From assembly GCF_017569925.1 (NCBI RefSeq), contig NZ_CP050854.1, forward strand, positions 2,356,001 through 2,420,000: DNA of 64,000 bases, written 5' to 3'. Made by a program: the position numbers and the translations under genes. How positions within the stretch are numbered: the stretch's first letter is position 1; every line of letters starts with the position of its first letter. The notes under the pieces were generated by a model. That model did no database searches. It was not told where the DNA came from and was given only the letters and a program-made list of their open reading frames with translations. The stretch is from Brenneria izadpanahii (GTDB taxonomy: Bacteria; Pseudomonadota; Gammaproteobacteria; Enterobacterales; Enterobacteriaceae). Of this stretch, positions 1 to 9,379 are shown in pieces.

Positions 1-378
1 AATTCAGCGCTGTAAACGGGCGCTGAAGCGCCAGAAATCAATCCGTGTTCTGAGATGCCGATATGTTCGGACCGCATCGCCGAGGATCGCGAAATCGTAA
101 GTGATTCAGGCTGCGGAAAGAGGCGGTATCGTTGTGAATTGCCAGGGGCCAAAGCAAGCAGGCGGGTGACATATCAGTCGGGGGCATGTCTGAAAACGGC
201 TTATAACCTCATCAATGCGAAAGGCCGATATAGGCTCCATTTACCTCAAGGCCGGCTCCTGGCGCCGCATGGCGTTTAAAGGGCCAGGGAAGGCCGTCAG
301 GCGCGTTTTCTCGATGGATATAGGGTTCTCTTCTTCGTCACTCGGCGTAAGCTTGTCAAGCGCTGCATTAGATCGGGA
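1..378. other. Left-edge intergenic region with no recognised gene
   Basis: No recognisable gene. Short open frames here (for example 55-279 plus and 241-459 minus) have no recognisable family signature and no convincing ribosome-binding site. A small hairpin at 4-26 (TCAGCGC / GCGCTGA) could be the end of a transcript entering from the left. Otherwise I see nothing. Confidence 0.5.
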
Positions 379-379
379 T

Positions 380-414
380 AAAAAAATACCCTGACAGCTG
401 AACTGACAGGGTAT
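380..414 (-). terminator. adhE rho-independent terminator
   Basis: On the minus strand ATACCCTG and CAGGGTAT form an 8-bp stem, extended by 3 bp after one mismatch, followed at once by a run of seven T (plus-strand A at 380-386). It lies about 60 nt beyond the adhE stop codon. Confidence 0.85.
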
Positions 415-471
415 ATGCGATGCTTGTCCGGGATAAACAGCCTCGGCAGAGGCTGTCATCTCAGGGAGGCA

Positions 472-3168
472 TTAGTTAGTCACTTTCTTTGACTGCTTGA
501 CTGCTTTCGCGACGGGAGCAGGGGCAGCCGCTTCGGCAGTCGCTTCCTTCTTCTCGTCATTTTCGGTGTACTTACGTCCATAGTAAGTATCCAGCAGGAT
601 TTGTTTCAGTTCTGAAATCAGCGGATAACGCGGGTTAGCGCCGGTACACTGGTCATCGAACGCATCTTCAGACAGCTTATCCACTTTCGCCAGGAAATCA
701 GCTTCCTGTACGCCAGCCTCACGGATAGAAGCAGGGATGCCCAAATCCGCCTTGATTTCTTCCAACCAGTTCAGCAATTTTTCAATTTTCTGCGCGGTGC
801 GATCGCTTGGCGCAGTCAGACCCAGGTGATCCGCTACTTCGGCATAACGGCGGCGAGCCTGCGGACGGTCGTATTGGCTGAATGTCGTTTGCTTGGTCGG
901 GTTATCGTTAGCGTTATAACGGATAACGTTTGAAATCAACATGGCGTTGGCCAGGCCGTGAGGAATGTGGAACTCGGAGCCCAGTTTATGCGCCATGGAG
1001 TGACAAACACCCAGGAAGGCGTTGGCAAACGCGATACCGGCGATGGTGGCGGCGTTGTGGACGCGTTCGCGAGCAACTGGGTTTTTCGCCCCTTCGTGGT
1101 AGCTGGCCGGCAGGTTTTCTTTCAGCAGTTTCACCGCCTGCAAAGCCTGACCGTCTGAGTATTCATTCGCCAGTACGGAAACATATGCTTCCAACGCGTG
1201 GGTCACGGCATCCAAACCACCGAATGCGCACAGTGATTTCGGCATATTCATAACCAGATTCGCATCAACAATCGCCATGTCCGGCGTTAATGCGTAATCG
1301 GCCAACGGATATTTCTGACCGGTTGCATCATCGGTTACTACGGCGAACGGCGTAACTTCAGAACCCGTACCGGAAGTCGTCGTAACGGCGATCATTTTCG
1401 CTTTCACGCCCATTTTCGGGAACTTGTAGATACGTTTACGGATATCCATGAAACGTAATGCCAGTTCTTCAAAGTGGGTTTCCGGATGTTCATACATTAC
1501 CCACATGATCTTCGCGGCATCCATCGGGGAACCGCCGCCCAGCGCGATGATGATATCCGGCTTGAAGGAGTTCATCTGTTCCGCGCCTTTACGTACGATG
1601 CTCAGGGTCGGATCCGCTTCAACTTCGAAGAAGACTTCGGTTTCCAATCCGTGTTGTTTCAGTACGTCGGTGATTTGGTCTACATAACCGTTATTGAACA
1701 GGAAGCGGTCAGTAACGATGAATGCGCGTTTTGCTCCGTCGGAGGCGACCTCGCTAAGTGCTACGGGCAATGAACCGCGACGGAAATAGATTGATTTGGG
1801 AAGTTTATGCCACAACATATTTTCTGCTCGCTTAGCTACCGTTTTCCTGTTGATTAGGTGCTTAGGACCGACGTTTTCCGAGATGGAGTTGCCACCCCAG
1901 GAACCGCAGCCCAGCGTCAGTGATGGGGCGAGTTTGAAGTTATACAGGTCGCCGATACCGCCCTGTGAAGCAGGCGTGTTAATCAGGATACGGGAAGTTT
2001 TCATCATGTCGCCGAAGTGGGCTACACGTTCCGGTTGGTTATCCTGATCGGTATACAGACAAGAGGTGTGGCCGATACCGCCCATCGCCACCAGTTTTTC
2101 CGCCTTGATAACGGCGTCGTTGAAATCGGCGGCGCGGTACATTGCCAGCGTCGGCGACAGTTTTTCATGAGCGAACGGTTCGGATTCGTCGATATCGGTA
2201 ACTTCGCCAATCAGCACTTTGGTATTGGCTGGTACGCTGATGCCGGCCAATTCTGCGATTTTCGCCGCAGGCTGACCAACGATGGCCGCATTTAATGCGC
2301 CGTTTTTCAGCAGAATGCCCTGAACGGCGTGAAGTTCTTTGCCTTTAAGCAGGTATGCGCCATGGGAAGCCAAACGTTCGCGAACCGCGTTATAAACGCT
2401 GTCAACGACAACAATGGACTGTTCGGACGCACAGATAACGCCGTTATCAAACGTTTTTGACATCAGGATTGACGCTACGGCGCGTTTAATGTCCGCCGTT
2501 TCATCAATAACGACCGGGGTATTACCCGCGCCCACGCCGATTGCCGGTTTACCGGAGCTGTATGCGGCTTTCACCATGCCCGGGCCGCCCGTGGCCAGGA
2601 TCAGGTTGATGTCCGGGTGATGCATCAATTGGTTAGAGAGCTCAACGGACGGTTGATCAATCCAGCCGATAATATCTTTTGGCGCGCCGGCGGCAATGGC
2701 GGCCTGCAGCACGATATCGGCAGCTTTGTTGGTGGCGTTTTTTGCACGCGGGTGTGGAGAAAAGATAATACCGTTACGGGTTTTCAAGCTGATTAACGCT
2801 TTGAAAATCGCGGTGGACGTTGGGTTAGTGGTTGGAACAATACCGCAGATTAGGCCGATAGGCTCAGCGATGGTAATGGTACCGAACGTATCGTCGGTGG
2901 AGAGAACTCCGCAGGTTTTTTCATCCCGATAGGCGTTGTAAATGTATTCGGAAGCAAAGTGGTTTTTAATCACTTTATCTTCCACAATCCCCATGCCGGA
3001 TTCAGCAACAGCCATCTTGGCCAGCGGGATCCGCGCATCCGAAGCCGCTAACGCCGCAGCCCGGAAGATTCTGTCGACTTGCTCTTGAGTATAATTGGCA
3101 AATTCACTCTGTGCCTTTTTTACTCTTTCGACCAGTGCGTTAAGTTCAGCAAGATTAGTTACGGCCAT
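472..3168 (-). CDS. adhE: Bifunctional acetaldehyde-CoA/alcohol dehydrogenase AdhE
   Basis: Converts acetyl-CoA to acetaldehyde and then ethanol, re-oxidising NADH during fermentation. The cytosolic enzyme assembles into helical spirosomes. The 898-residue protein (E. coli 891) has an N-terminal CoA-acylating aldehyde dehydrogenase domain (about 1-440) with the catalytic cysteine in [12 protein letters not shown] near residue 246. A C-terminal iron-dependent alcohol dehydrogenase domain (about 450-870) has the [10 protein letters not shown] nucleotide motif and the iron-binding [11 protein letters not shown] / FHIPHG histidines. The C-terminal tail is alanine- and lysine-rich and slightly longer than usual. 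The start is set by AGGAG 6 nt upstream. It is monocistronic, with a terminator at 380-414 and a 550-nt upstream region that suggests a long regulated leader, as known for E. coli adhE. Confidence 0.98.
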   Translation of the reverse strand: MAVTNLAELNALVERVKKAQSEFANYTQEQVDRIFRAAALAASDARIPLAKMAVAESGMGIVEDKVIKNHFASEYIYNAYRDEKTCGVLSTDDTFGTITIAEPIGLICGIVPTTNPTSTAIFKALISLKTRNGIIFSPHPRAKNATNKAADIVLQAAIAAGAPKDIIGWIDQPSVELSNQLMHHPDINLILATGGPGMVKAAYSSGKPAIGVGAGNTPVVIDETADIKRAVASILMSKTFDNGVICASEQSIVVVDSVYNAVRERLASHGAYLLKGKELHAVQGILLKNGALNAAIVGQPAAKIAELAGISVPANTKVLIGEVTDIDESEPFAHEKLSPTLAMYRAADFNDAVIKAEKLVAMGGIGHTSCLYTDQDNQPERVAHFGDMMKTSRILINTPASQGGIGDLYNFKLAPSLTLGCGSWGGNSISENVGPKHLINRKTVAKRAENMLWHKLPKSIYFRRGSLPVALSEVASDGAKRAFIVTDRFLFNNGYVDQITDVLKQHGLETEVFFEVEADPTLSIVRKGAEQMNSFKPDIIIALGGGSPMDAAKIMWVMYEHPETHFEELALRFMDIRKRIYKFPKMGVKAKMIAVTTTSGTGSEVTPFAVVTDDATGQKYPLADYALTPDMAIVDANLVMNMPKSLCAFGGLDAVTHALEAYVSVLANEYSDGQALQAVKLLKENLPASYHEGAKNPVARERVHNAATIAGIAFANAFLGVCHSMAHKLGSEFHIPHGLANAMLISNVIRYNANDNPTKQTTFSQYDRPQARRRYAEVADHLGLTAPSDRTAQKIEKLLNWLEEIKADLGIPASIREAGVQEADFLAKVDKLSEDAFDDQCTGANPRYPLISELKQILLDTYYGRKYTENDEKKEATAEAAAPAPVAKAVKQSKKVTN

Positions 3169-3718
3169 AATGCTCTCCTGATAATGTTAAACTCTTTCAG
3201 TCAATGGTCTGCTAAGTAGATGAGTATAGATAAATGAGCGAATGTTGCGTCTGAACTCAAGCCTTATCTACTTTTTCCCGTCACTGCATTAATTGACTCA
3301 AAGAGCTTACTTACAGTCATGCTACTGGTTATCTGCCGTATCACCTGGGAATCAACGTCCTCGCATCAAAAACATTTTGAGAACTCACTAAATCAAAGAT
3401 GATTCCTTCGGCTTAACCGGATGACTAAGAGCATACCTGCTTATAGGCGGAGTTTTTGTGATCTCAATCTAGTTTTTTTGATGCTGACACCATTCAGCAT
3501 CATCGTTTTTGAGAACTATTATCAATTATAAAGCCGGTGCCGGACGACATACCTCTTTTACATGTTGCTGTCAAACTTAAATTGATGATTTTTTATTCTA
3601 CTCTGCCGGTAAAATGAGAAATAAAATCCTGCGTATGAGAATGGATAAAAATGGCTGATTACACTACATTAGCGCCAGTAGGACATTGGTGCGAACGGCA
3701 ACCCATCCGGGGTGGTAT
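3169..3718. promoter_or_regulatory. adhE-ychE divergent intergenic region
   Basis: This 550-nt non-coding region separates divergent adhE (minus) and ychE (plus). In E. coli adhE has a long leader with regulated translation, so the length fits a long 5' untranslated region here (inference). Apart from the perfect inverted repeat at 3479-3502, I cannot assign promoter or Cra/Fis sites. Confidence 0.5.
3479..3502. promoter_or_regulatory. Perfect 9-bp inverted repeat flanked by T runs upstream of adhE
   Basis: TGATGCTGA and TCAGCATCA are separated by 6 nt. Seven T precede it on the plus strand (3473-3479) and TCGTTTTTG follows it. It could form a hairpin in either transcript or act as an operator. 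The function is unknown. Confidence 0.45.
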
Positions 3719-4363
3719 GTGGTCCAATCACTGTTGAGTTTTTCAGACTATATCAAATTCTTCATCGGATTGTTTGCATTGATCAACCCGATAGGCATTC
3801 TTCCCGTCTTTATCAGCATGACCAACTACCTGGCGGTGGAAGGGCGCAATAAAACCAATCTGACGGCCAACTTTTCCGTTGTCGTGATCCTATGGACATC
3901 GCTGTTCTTCGGCGACAGTATCTTGCGATTGTTTGGCATTTCAATTGATTCATTCCGCATTGCCGGCGGCATCTTGGTCATGACGATAGCCATGTCAATG
4001 ATCAGCGGTAAGCTGGGGGAAGACAAACAAAACAAGCAGGAGAAAACGGAAACCGCCAATCGAGAAAGTATCGGCGTGGTGCCGCTGGCGCTGCCGTTAA
4101 TGGCCGGTCCTGGGGCAATCAGCTCCACGATTGTCTGGAGTTCTCGTTATCATGAGTGGCAGAACTTATTGGGTTTGGCGCTGGCTATCGCGCTGTTTGC
4201 GTTTTGTTGTTGGTTATTGTTCCGCGGCGCGCCGCTTTTAGTCAGAGTTCTCGGTCAGACTGGCATTAACGTGATTACGCGTATTATGGGGTTATTACTG
4301 ATGTCGCTGGGTATTGAGTTTATTGTGACCGGCGTGAAAGCGCTCTTTCCCGGTTTATTATGA
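3719..4363 (+). CDS. ychE: MarC-family inner-membrane protein YchE
   Basis: Integral membrane protein of the MarC/UPF0056 family, function not established. Using the GTG at 3719 gives 214 residues (E. coli 215) and aligns the N-terminus VVQSLLSFSDYIKFFIG with E. coli YchE. An in-frame TTG at 3686 would add 11 residues without family support. About six hydrophobic segments are visible. The cytoplasmic loop SGKLGEDKQNKQEKTETANR and the motif PLALPLMAGPGAISS are essentially identical to E. coli. It sits between divergent adhE and the downstream opp operon, the standard enterobacterial order. Confidence 0.93.
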   Translation: MVQSLLSFSDYIKFFIGLFALINPIGILPVFISMTNYLAVEGRNKTNLTANFSVVVILWTSLFFGDSILRLFGISIDSFRIAGGILVMTIAMSMISGKLGEDKQNKQEKTETANRESIGVVPLALPLMAGPGAISSTIVWSSRYHEWQNLLGLALAIALFAFCCWLLFRGAPLLVRVLGQTGINVITRIMGLLLMSLGIEFIVTGVKALFPGLL

Positions 4364-5022
4364 CCTGGTAGCAAACGCTGAATTTTCCGGGAATATAAGA
4401 TATTCCGATGAATTATCTGTTTGAAACAAACTGACACCGCAGTGAATTTCATCTCCTCCGTTCTTTTCTATTTTTCGCATAAACAATGCTTATTTATTAA
4501 GCGTGTTTTTAGTCTACTTTTTATATGCTAATTGTGACTGCGATCTCTTTCTTGCGCTTTTGATAGTGTACTGGCTTGTGAAATTAATAACATTTTATTG
4601 ACTAATTCGTTGAGTATGTAACACATGTGAGCGGCCGTTATTTGTACAACCAAAGGCGGGCTTCGATGGGTATGCTGCTAACTGGTTATTTTAACTAAAT
4701 TTTTCTTGCGTTATGTCTAAATGCTTTTAGATAATACCATTATTAATCAAATGGTTAATAGTGTGAGGCTTCTTTTTTTAGTGATGTTTCTAACGTTTAC
4801 AAAAAATTATGCAGGATTAATTTTAAATATATTGGCGAATGAATTCTCTTTTGTTAGTTTCGACAACAGGCCGTTAATTGTGAGCTATTCATAAGTTAAA
4901 TTTATTAATAATGTAAATGCCGGAATCAGCATTTGCTTATCATTTATTCATATGTCCATGCACAAGGTTAACCGTTGTCTGTGAATGGCACGATACGTCA
5001 CTGTAAAAACAGGAGTGGAGCA
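4364..5022. promoter_or_regulatory. AT-rich intergenic region upstream of oppA
   Basis: This 659-nt non-coding stretch is clearly more AT-rich than the flanking genes. By position it must carry the opp promoter. In enterobacteria the oppA leader is a target of the GcvB small RNA, and Lrp/H-NS effects are known, but I cannot pinpoint any of these sites here. No gene is seen. Confidence 0.45.
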
Positions 5023-6660
5023 GTGGAAAATATCAAAACAAGAAAAAGCGTTGTCGCCAGTTTTATCGCTACGTTGATCATTATGCCAGTCGCGGGTGTA
5101 TGGGCGGCGGAGGTTCCCGCCGGCGTTCAGTTGGCTGAAAAGCAGGTTCTGGTTCGCAACAACGGCGCTGAAGTCTCTTCACTGGACCCTAACAAAATAG
5201 AGGGGGTTCCGGAATCCAACGTCGCGCGCGATCTCTATGAAGGGCTGGTGATTTCCGATTTGGACGGACACCCGATCCCCGGCGTGGCGGAAAGTTGGGA
5301 TAGTAAAGACGCTAAAGTATGGGTTTTTCATTTACGTAAAAACGCGCGCTGGTCGAATGGCGAGCCGGTGACCGCGCAGGATTTCGTCTATAGCTGGCAA
5401 CGCCTGGCCGATCCCAAAACAGTATCGCCTTATGCCAGCTATCTGCAGTACGGACATTTACTAAATATCGATGACATCATTGCCGGTAAGAAAGACCCGG
5501 ATACGCTCGGCGTCAAAGCGCTGGATGACCATACGCTGGAGGTAACGCTCAGTGAAGCGGTGCCGTATTTCTACAAGCTGCTGATCCACTCATCCCTGTC
5601 TCCGGTGAACCGGGCGGCGGTGGAGAAATTTGGCGAGAAGTGGACGCAGCCGGAAAATTGGGTGGGGAATGGCGCCTATAAGCTGAAAGAGTGGATCGTG
5701 AATGAAAAGATTGTGCTGGAACGCAATCCTCAGTATTGGGATAACGATAAAACCGTTATCAATCAGGTGATCTACCTGCCTATTTCTTCGGAAGTGACGG
5801 ATGTTAACCGTTATCGAGCCGGGGAGATCGATATGACCAACAACAAATTACCCATCGAGCTGTTCCAGAAATTAAAGAAAGAAATCCCGCAGGAAGTCAA
5901 AGTAATCCCGTATCTGTGTACTTACTACTATGAAATCAATAATCAGAAAGCGCCGTTTGACGATGTGCGGGTAAGAACCGCGCTGCGTATGGGAATCGAT
6001 CAGGATGTATTAACCAATAAAGTGAAAAATCAGGGGGATATTCCCGCCTATGGCTATGTTCCTCCCTTTATTGACGGATTTAAGGCGCAAACGCCGGAGT
6101 GGTTTACCTGGCCGCAGGAAAAACGCAACGCGGAGGCGAAAAAACTGCTGGCGGAAGCCGGCTATACGGCAACCAAACCGCTGACATTCAGCCTTCTGTA
6201 CAACTCATCGGATTTACATAAAAAACTGGCGATTGCGGCGGCGTCCATCTGGAAACAGAATATCGGCGTTAATGTGAAGCTGGAGAATCAGGAATGGAAA
6301 ACCTATCTGGATAATCGTCATCAGGGCAACTTTGATGTCGCCAGAGCAGGGTGGTGCGCCGATTATAACGAGCCAACCTCCTTTTTGAACACCATGCTTT
6401 CCGGCAGCAGCAATAACACCGCCCATTATAACAGCACGCAATTCGATAGCCTGATAGCGCAGGCCGTACAGGCCGGTACGGATGACGATCGCGCCACCCT
6501 CTACCAGCGGGCCGAATCTCAGTTGGATAAAGACGCAGTTATTGTCCCCATTTACTACTATTCAAATATCCGCTTGGTAAAACCTTATGTCGGTGGGGTT
6601 ACCGGTAAAGATCCGCTGGACAATCTCCGGGTAAAAAATCTCTATATCATCAAGCATTAA
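5023..6660 (+). CDS. oppA: Periplasmic oligopeptide-binding protein OppA, first copy
   Basis: Captures oligopeptides in the periplasm and delivers them to OppBCDF. The start is the GTG at 5023, preceded by AGGAG 7 nt upstream. This gives 545 residues (E. coli 543) and a proper signal peptide: a basic KTRKS region, a hydrophobic core and cleavage after VWA. Mature family features include NNGAEVSSLDP, the conserved SNGEPVTAQDFVYSWQRLADP and the C-terminal GKDPLDNLRVKNLYIIKH. It is closely similar to the second copy at 6751 along its whole length; differences are scattered and include the signal peptide. The first gene of the opp operon, it is separated from the second copy by a strong hairpin. 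Confidence 0.95.
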   Translation: MENIKTRKSVVASFIATLIIMPVAGVWAAEVPAGVQLAEKQVLVRNNGAEVSSLDPNKIEGVPESNVARDLYEGLVISDLDGHPIPGVAESWDSKDAKVWVFHLRKNARWSNGEPVTAQDFVYSWQRLADPKTVSPYASYLQYGHLLNIDDIIAGKKDPDTLGVKALDDHTLEVTLSEAVPYFYKLLIHSSLSPVNRAAVEKFGEKWTQPENWVGNGAYKLKEWIVNEKIVLERNPQYWDNDKTVINQVIYLPISSEVTDVNRYRAGEIDMTNNKLPIELFQKLKKEIPQEVKVIPYLCTYYYEINNQKAPFDDVRVRTALRMGIDQDVLTNKVKNQGDIPAYGYVPPFIDGFKAQTPEWFTWPQEKRNAEAKKLLAEAGYTATKPLTFSLLYNSSDLHKKLAIAAASIWKQNIGVNVKLENQEWKTYLDNRHQGNFDVARAGWCADYNEPTSFLNTMLSGSSNNTAHYNSTQFDSLIAQAVQAGTDDDRATLYQRAESQLDKDAVIVPIYYYSNIRLVKPYVGGVTGKDPLDNLRVKNLYIIKH

Positions 6661-6672
6661 TTGATAAAACCT

Positions 6673-6709
6673 GCATTCTGATGACCAATTTTGTTGGTCA
6701 TCAGAATGC
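6673..6709 (+). repeat. Perfect 16-bp stem-loop between the two oppA genes
   Basis: GCATTCTGATGACCAA and its exact reverse complement are separated by TTTTG. No T run follows, so it is less likely a strong terminator than an RNA-stabilising or partial-attenuation hairpin that adjusts expression between the paralogues. A second weaker pairing (CTGCAT / ATGCAG, 6671-6717) extends the symmetry. Confidence 0.7.
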
Positions 6710-6750
6710 GCATGCAGCTATAGGCATGATAAACAACACAGGAGAAAACA

Positions 6751-8382
6751 ATGATATACATTACAACAACAAAAAAAAGGTTGGCCGCAGGCATTATCGC
6801 GGCAATGGGGATGTCTTCCGCCTGGGCCGCCACGGTGCCCGCAGGCGTTGAGCTGGCGGCAAAGCAGGAACTGGTGCGCAATAACGGCGCGGAAGTCGCT
6901 TCACTGGATCCCCATAAAATCGAAGGCGTACCCGAGTCCAATGTGTCCCACGATATACTGGAAGGGCTGGTGATCTCCGATCCTAATGGCAAGGTTATCC
7001 CTGGCGTGGCGGAAAGCTGGGATAACAAAGATTTCAAGGTGTGGACTTTCCATCTGCGAAAAAATGCCCGCTGGTCAAATGGTGACCCTGTCACTGCACA
7101 GGATTTTGTCTATAGCTGGCAGCGTCTGGCCGATCCGAAAACCGCTTCTCCTTATGCCAGCTATCTGCAATACGGCCATTTGCTGAATATCGATGACATT
7201 ATCGCGGGTAAAAAATCGCCGGAAACCCTGGGCGTGAAGGCCATTGACGACCATACGCTGGAAGTCACCCTCTCTGAGGGCGTGCCTTACTTCTATAAAC
7301 TACTTATCCATCCGGCAATGTCGCCTGTTTATAAAAAATCGGTGGAGCAGTTCGGAGAAAAATGGACTCAGCCGCAGAATTGGGTCGGCAACGGCGCTTA
7401 TAAGCTGAAAGACTGGATTGTGAATGAAAAAATTGTGCTGGAGCGCAACCCGCAGTACTGGGATAACGATAAAACCGTCATCAATCAGGTCACTTATTTA
7501 CCTATTTCATCCGAAGTCACCGATGTTAACCGCTACCGCAGCGGTGAAATTGATATGACTTATAATCAACTGCCGATAGAACTGTTTCAGAAGTTAAAAA
7601 AAGAGATCCCGCAGGAAGTAAAAGTAAACCCGTATTTGTGCACCTACTATTACGAAGTTAATAACCAGAAAGCGCCGTTTACCGATGTACGGGTGAGAAA
7701 TGCGCTGCGTATGGGACTGAGTCAGGATATTTTGACCAATAAAGTTAAAAATCAGGGTGATATTCCGGCTTATAGCTTCGTCCCGCCTTATATTGATGGG
7801 ATAACGGTAACGCAGCCCGAATGGTTTGGCTGGCCGCAGGAAAAACGCAACGCGGAGGCGAAAAAATTACTGGCGGAAGCGGGATATAGCGCGGACAAAC
7901 CGCTGACCCTCAGTCTGTTATATAACACTTCCGATTTACATAAAAAGCTGGCGATTGCGGCGACGTCAATCTGGAAACAGAATATCGGCGTTAATGTGAA
8001 GCTGGAGAATCAGGAATGGAAAACCTTCCTCGATAGCCGTCATCAGGGTTCTTTCGATCTCGCCCGTGCCGGATGGTGCGCCGACTACAATGAACCTTCA
8101 ACCTTTTTCAACAGCATGCTATCGGACAGCAGCAGTAACACCTCTCATTATAAGAGCAGCGATTTCGATGCGCTGATAGCTAAATCTTTGCAGGTCAATA
8201 CAGAAGAAGAACGCGCGGCGGTTTATCAACAGGCCGAAGCCTTATTGGATAAAGATGCGGTTATCGTTCCGGTTTATTATTATGCCAACACTCGTCTGGT
8301 GAAGCCTTACGTCGGTGGTTTAACGGGTAAAGATCCGATGGATAATATCTACGTGAAAGATCTTTATATCATCAAACACTGA
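6751..8382 (+). CDS. oppA: Periplasmic oligopeptide-binding protein OppA, second copy
   Basis: Second peptide-binding protein of the operon, 543 residues, the same length as E. coli OppA. ATG at 6751 is preceded by AGGAG 7 nt upstream. The signal peptide has a lysine-rich start (TTTKKR), a hydrophobic core and probable cleavage after AWA near residue 26. The body carries NNGAEVASLDPHKIEGVPES and the SBP_bac_5 signature around SNGDPVTAQDFVYSW. It differs from the first copy at many surface and some likely pocket positions, so the pair may divide peptide ranges (inference). It is followed by a GC-rich hairpin and then oppB. Confidence 0.95.
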   Translation: MIYITTTKKRLAAGIIAAMGMSSAWAATVPAGVELAAKQELVRNNGAEVASLDPHKIEGVPESNVSHDILEGLVISDPNGKVIPGVAESWDNKDFKVWTFHLRKNARWSNGDPVTAQDFVYSWQRLADPKTASPYASYLQYGHLLNIDDIIAGKKSPETLGVKAIDDHTLEVTLSEGVPYFYKLLIHPAMSPVYKKSVEQFGEKWTQPQNWVGNGAYKLKDWIVNEKIVLERNPQYWDNDKTVINQVTYLPISSEVTDVNRYRSGEIDMTYNQLPIELFQKLKKEIPQEVKVNPYLCTYYYEVNNQKAPFTDVRVRNALRMGLSQDILTNKVKNQGDIPAYSFVPPYIDGITVTQPEWFGWPQEKRNAEAKKLLAEAGYSADKPLTLSLLYNTSDLHKKLAIAATSIWKQNIGVNVKLENQEWKTFLDSRHQGSFDLARAGWCADYNEPSTFFNSMLSDSSSNTSHYKSSDFDALIAKSLQVNTEEERAAVYQQAEALLDKDAVIVPVYYYANTRLVKPYVGGLTGKDPMDNIYVKDLYIIKH

Positions 8383-8389
8383 TAATATT

Positions 8390-8417
8390 GCGGGCGGCGC
8401 CAATAGTCGCCGCCCGC
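8390..8417 (+). terminator. GC-rich hairpin between oppA and oppB (partial terminator)
   Basis: GCGGGCGGCG and CGCCGCCCGC form a perfect 10-bp stem with an 8-nt loop, followed by TCTTATTT. Such a weak terminator after the binding-protein gene is the usual way of making more OppA than membrane components; that role is inferred here. Confidence 0.65.
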
Positions 8418-8447
8418 TCTTATTTGCAGGTTTTATAGGTACGGGCA

Positions 8448-9368
8448 ATGTTAAAATTCATTTTTCGCCGCTGTCTGGAAGCTATTCCGACGCTGTTTAT
8501 TTTGATTACTATTTCATTCTTCATGATGCGCCTTGCACCAGGCAGCCCTTTCACCGGGGAACGAAATCTTCCGCCTGAGGTTATGGCTAATATCGAAGCC
8601 AAATACCATCTTAACGACCCGATGTTGACGCAATATGGCAACTATTTGTGGCAACTGGTTCAGGGTGATTTTGGTCCTTCATTCAAATACAAAGACTACT
8701 CCGTAAACGATTTGGTGGCCTCTTCATTTCCGGTTTCCGCCAAGTTGGGGGCGGCCGCATTTCTGCTCGCCGTGATTTTCGGCGTTGGCGCCGGCGTGAT
8801 CGCCGCACTGAATCAAAACACCAAATGGGACTATACGGTAATGGGGTTTGCGATGACCGGGGTGGTGATTCCCAGCTTTGTCGTGGCGCCGTTACTGGTA
8901 TTGATATTCGCCATTACGCTGCGCTGGCTGCCGGGCGGCGGCTGGAACGGCGGGGCGCCCAAATACATCATTTTGCCGATGGTGGCCCTGTCGCTCTCTT
9001 ATATCGCCAGCATTGCGCGTATCACCCGGGGATCGATGATTGAAGTGCTGCATTCCAATTTTATTCGCACCGCGCGCGCCAAAGGATTGCCTTTGCGTCG
9101 CATTATTCTGCGTCATGCTTTAAAGCCGGCCTTATTGCCGGTGTTGTCCTATATGGGGCCGGCGTTTGTCGGCATCATTACCGGTTCAATGGTTATTGAG
9201 ACCATTTTCGGCTTACCCGGTATAGGGCAGCTTTTTGTTAATGGCGCACTGAATCGTGATTACTCGTTAGTGCTTAGCCTGACCATTTTGGTCGGCGGAT
9301 TAACCATTCTTTTCAATGCGATAATTGACGTGCTATACGCTGTTATCGATCCGAAAATTCGCTACTAA
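8448..9368 (+). CDS. oppB: Oligopeptide ABC transporter permease OppB
   Basis: Inner-membrane permease that forms the peptide channel with OppC. It has 306 residues, as in E. coli. An N-terminal transmembrane helix (about 9-30) is followed by the BPD_transp_1 domain, with five further helices and the ATPase-contacting EAA-type loop around SNFIRTARAKGLPLRRIILR. It lies 65 nt after oppA across a GC-rich hairpin and 11 nt before oppC. Confidence 0.96.
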   Translation: MLKFIFRRCLEAIPTLFILITISFFMMRLAPGSPFTGERNLPPEVMANIEAKYHLNDPMLTQYGNYLWQLVQGDFGPSFKYKDYSVNDLVASSFPVSAKLGAAAFLLAVIFGVGAGVIAALNQNTKWDYTVMGFAMTGVVIPSFVVAPLLVLIFAITLRWLPGGGWNGGAPKYIILPMVALSLSYIASIARITRGSMIEVLHSNFIRTARAKGLPLRRIILRHALKPALLPVLSYMGPAFVGIITGSMVIETIFGLPGIGQLFVNGALNRDYSLVLSLTILVGGLTILFNAIIDVLYAVIDPKIRY

Positions 9369-9379
9369 CCGGGGGCGTT

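Noticed and set aside
55..279. 74-residue plus-strand open frame at the left edge
   Set aside because: No family resemblance, no ribosome-binding site and an unusual composition. Probably chance.
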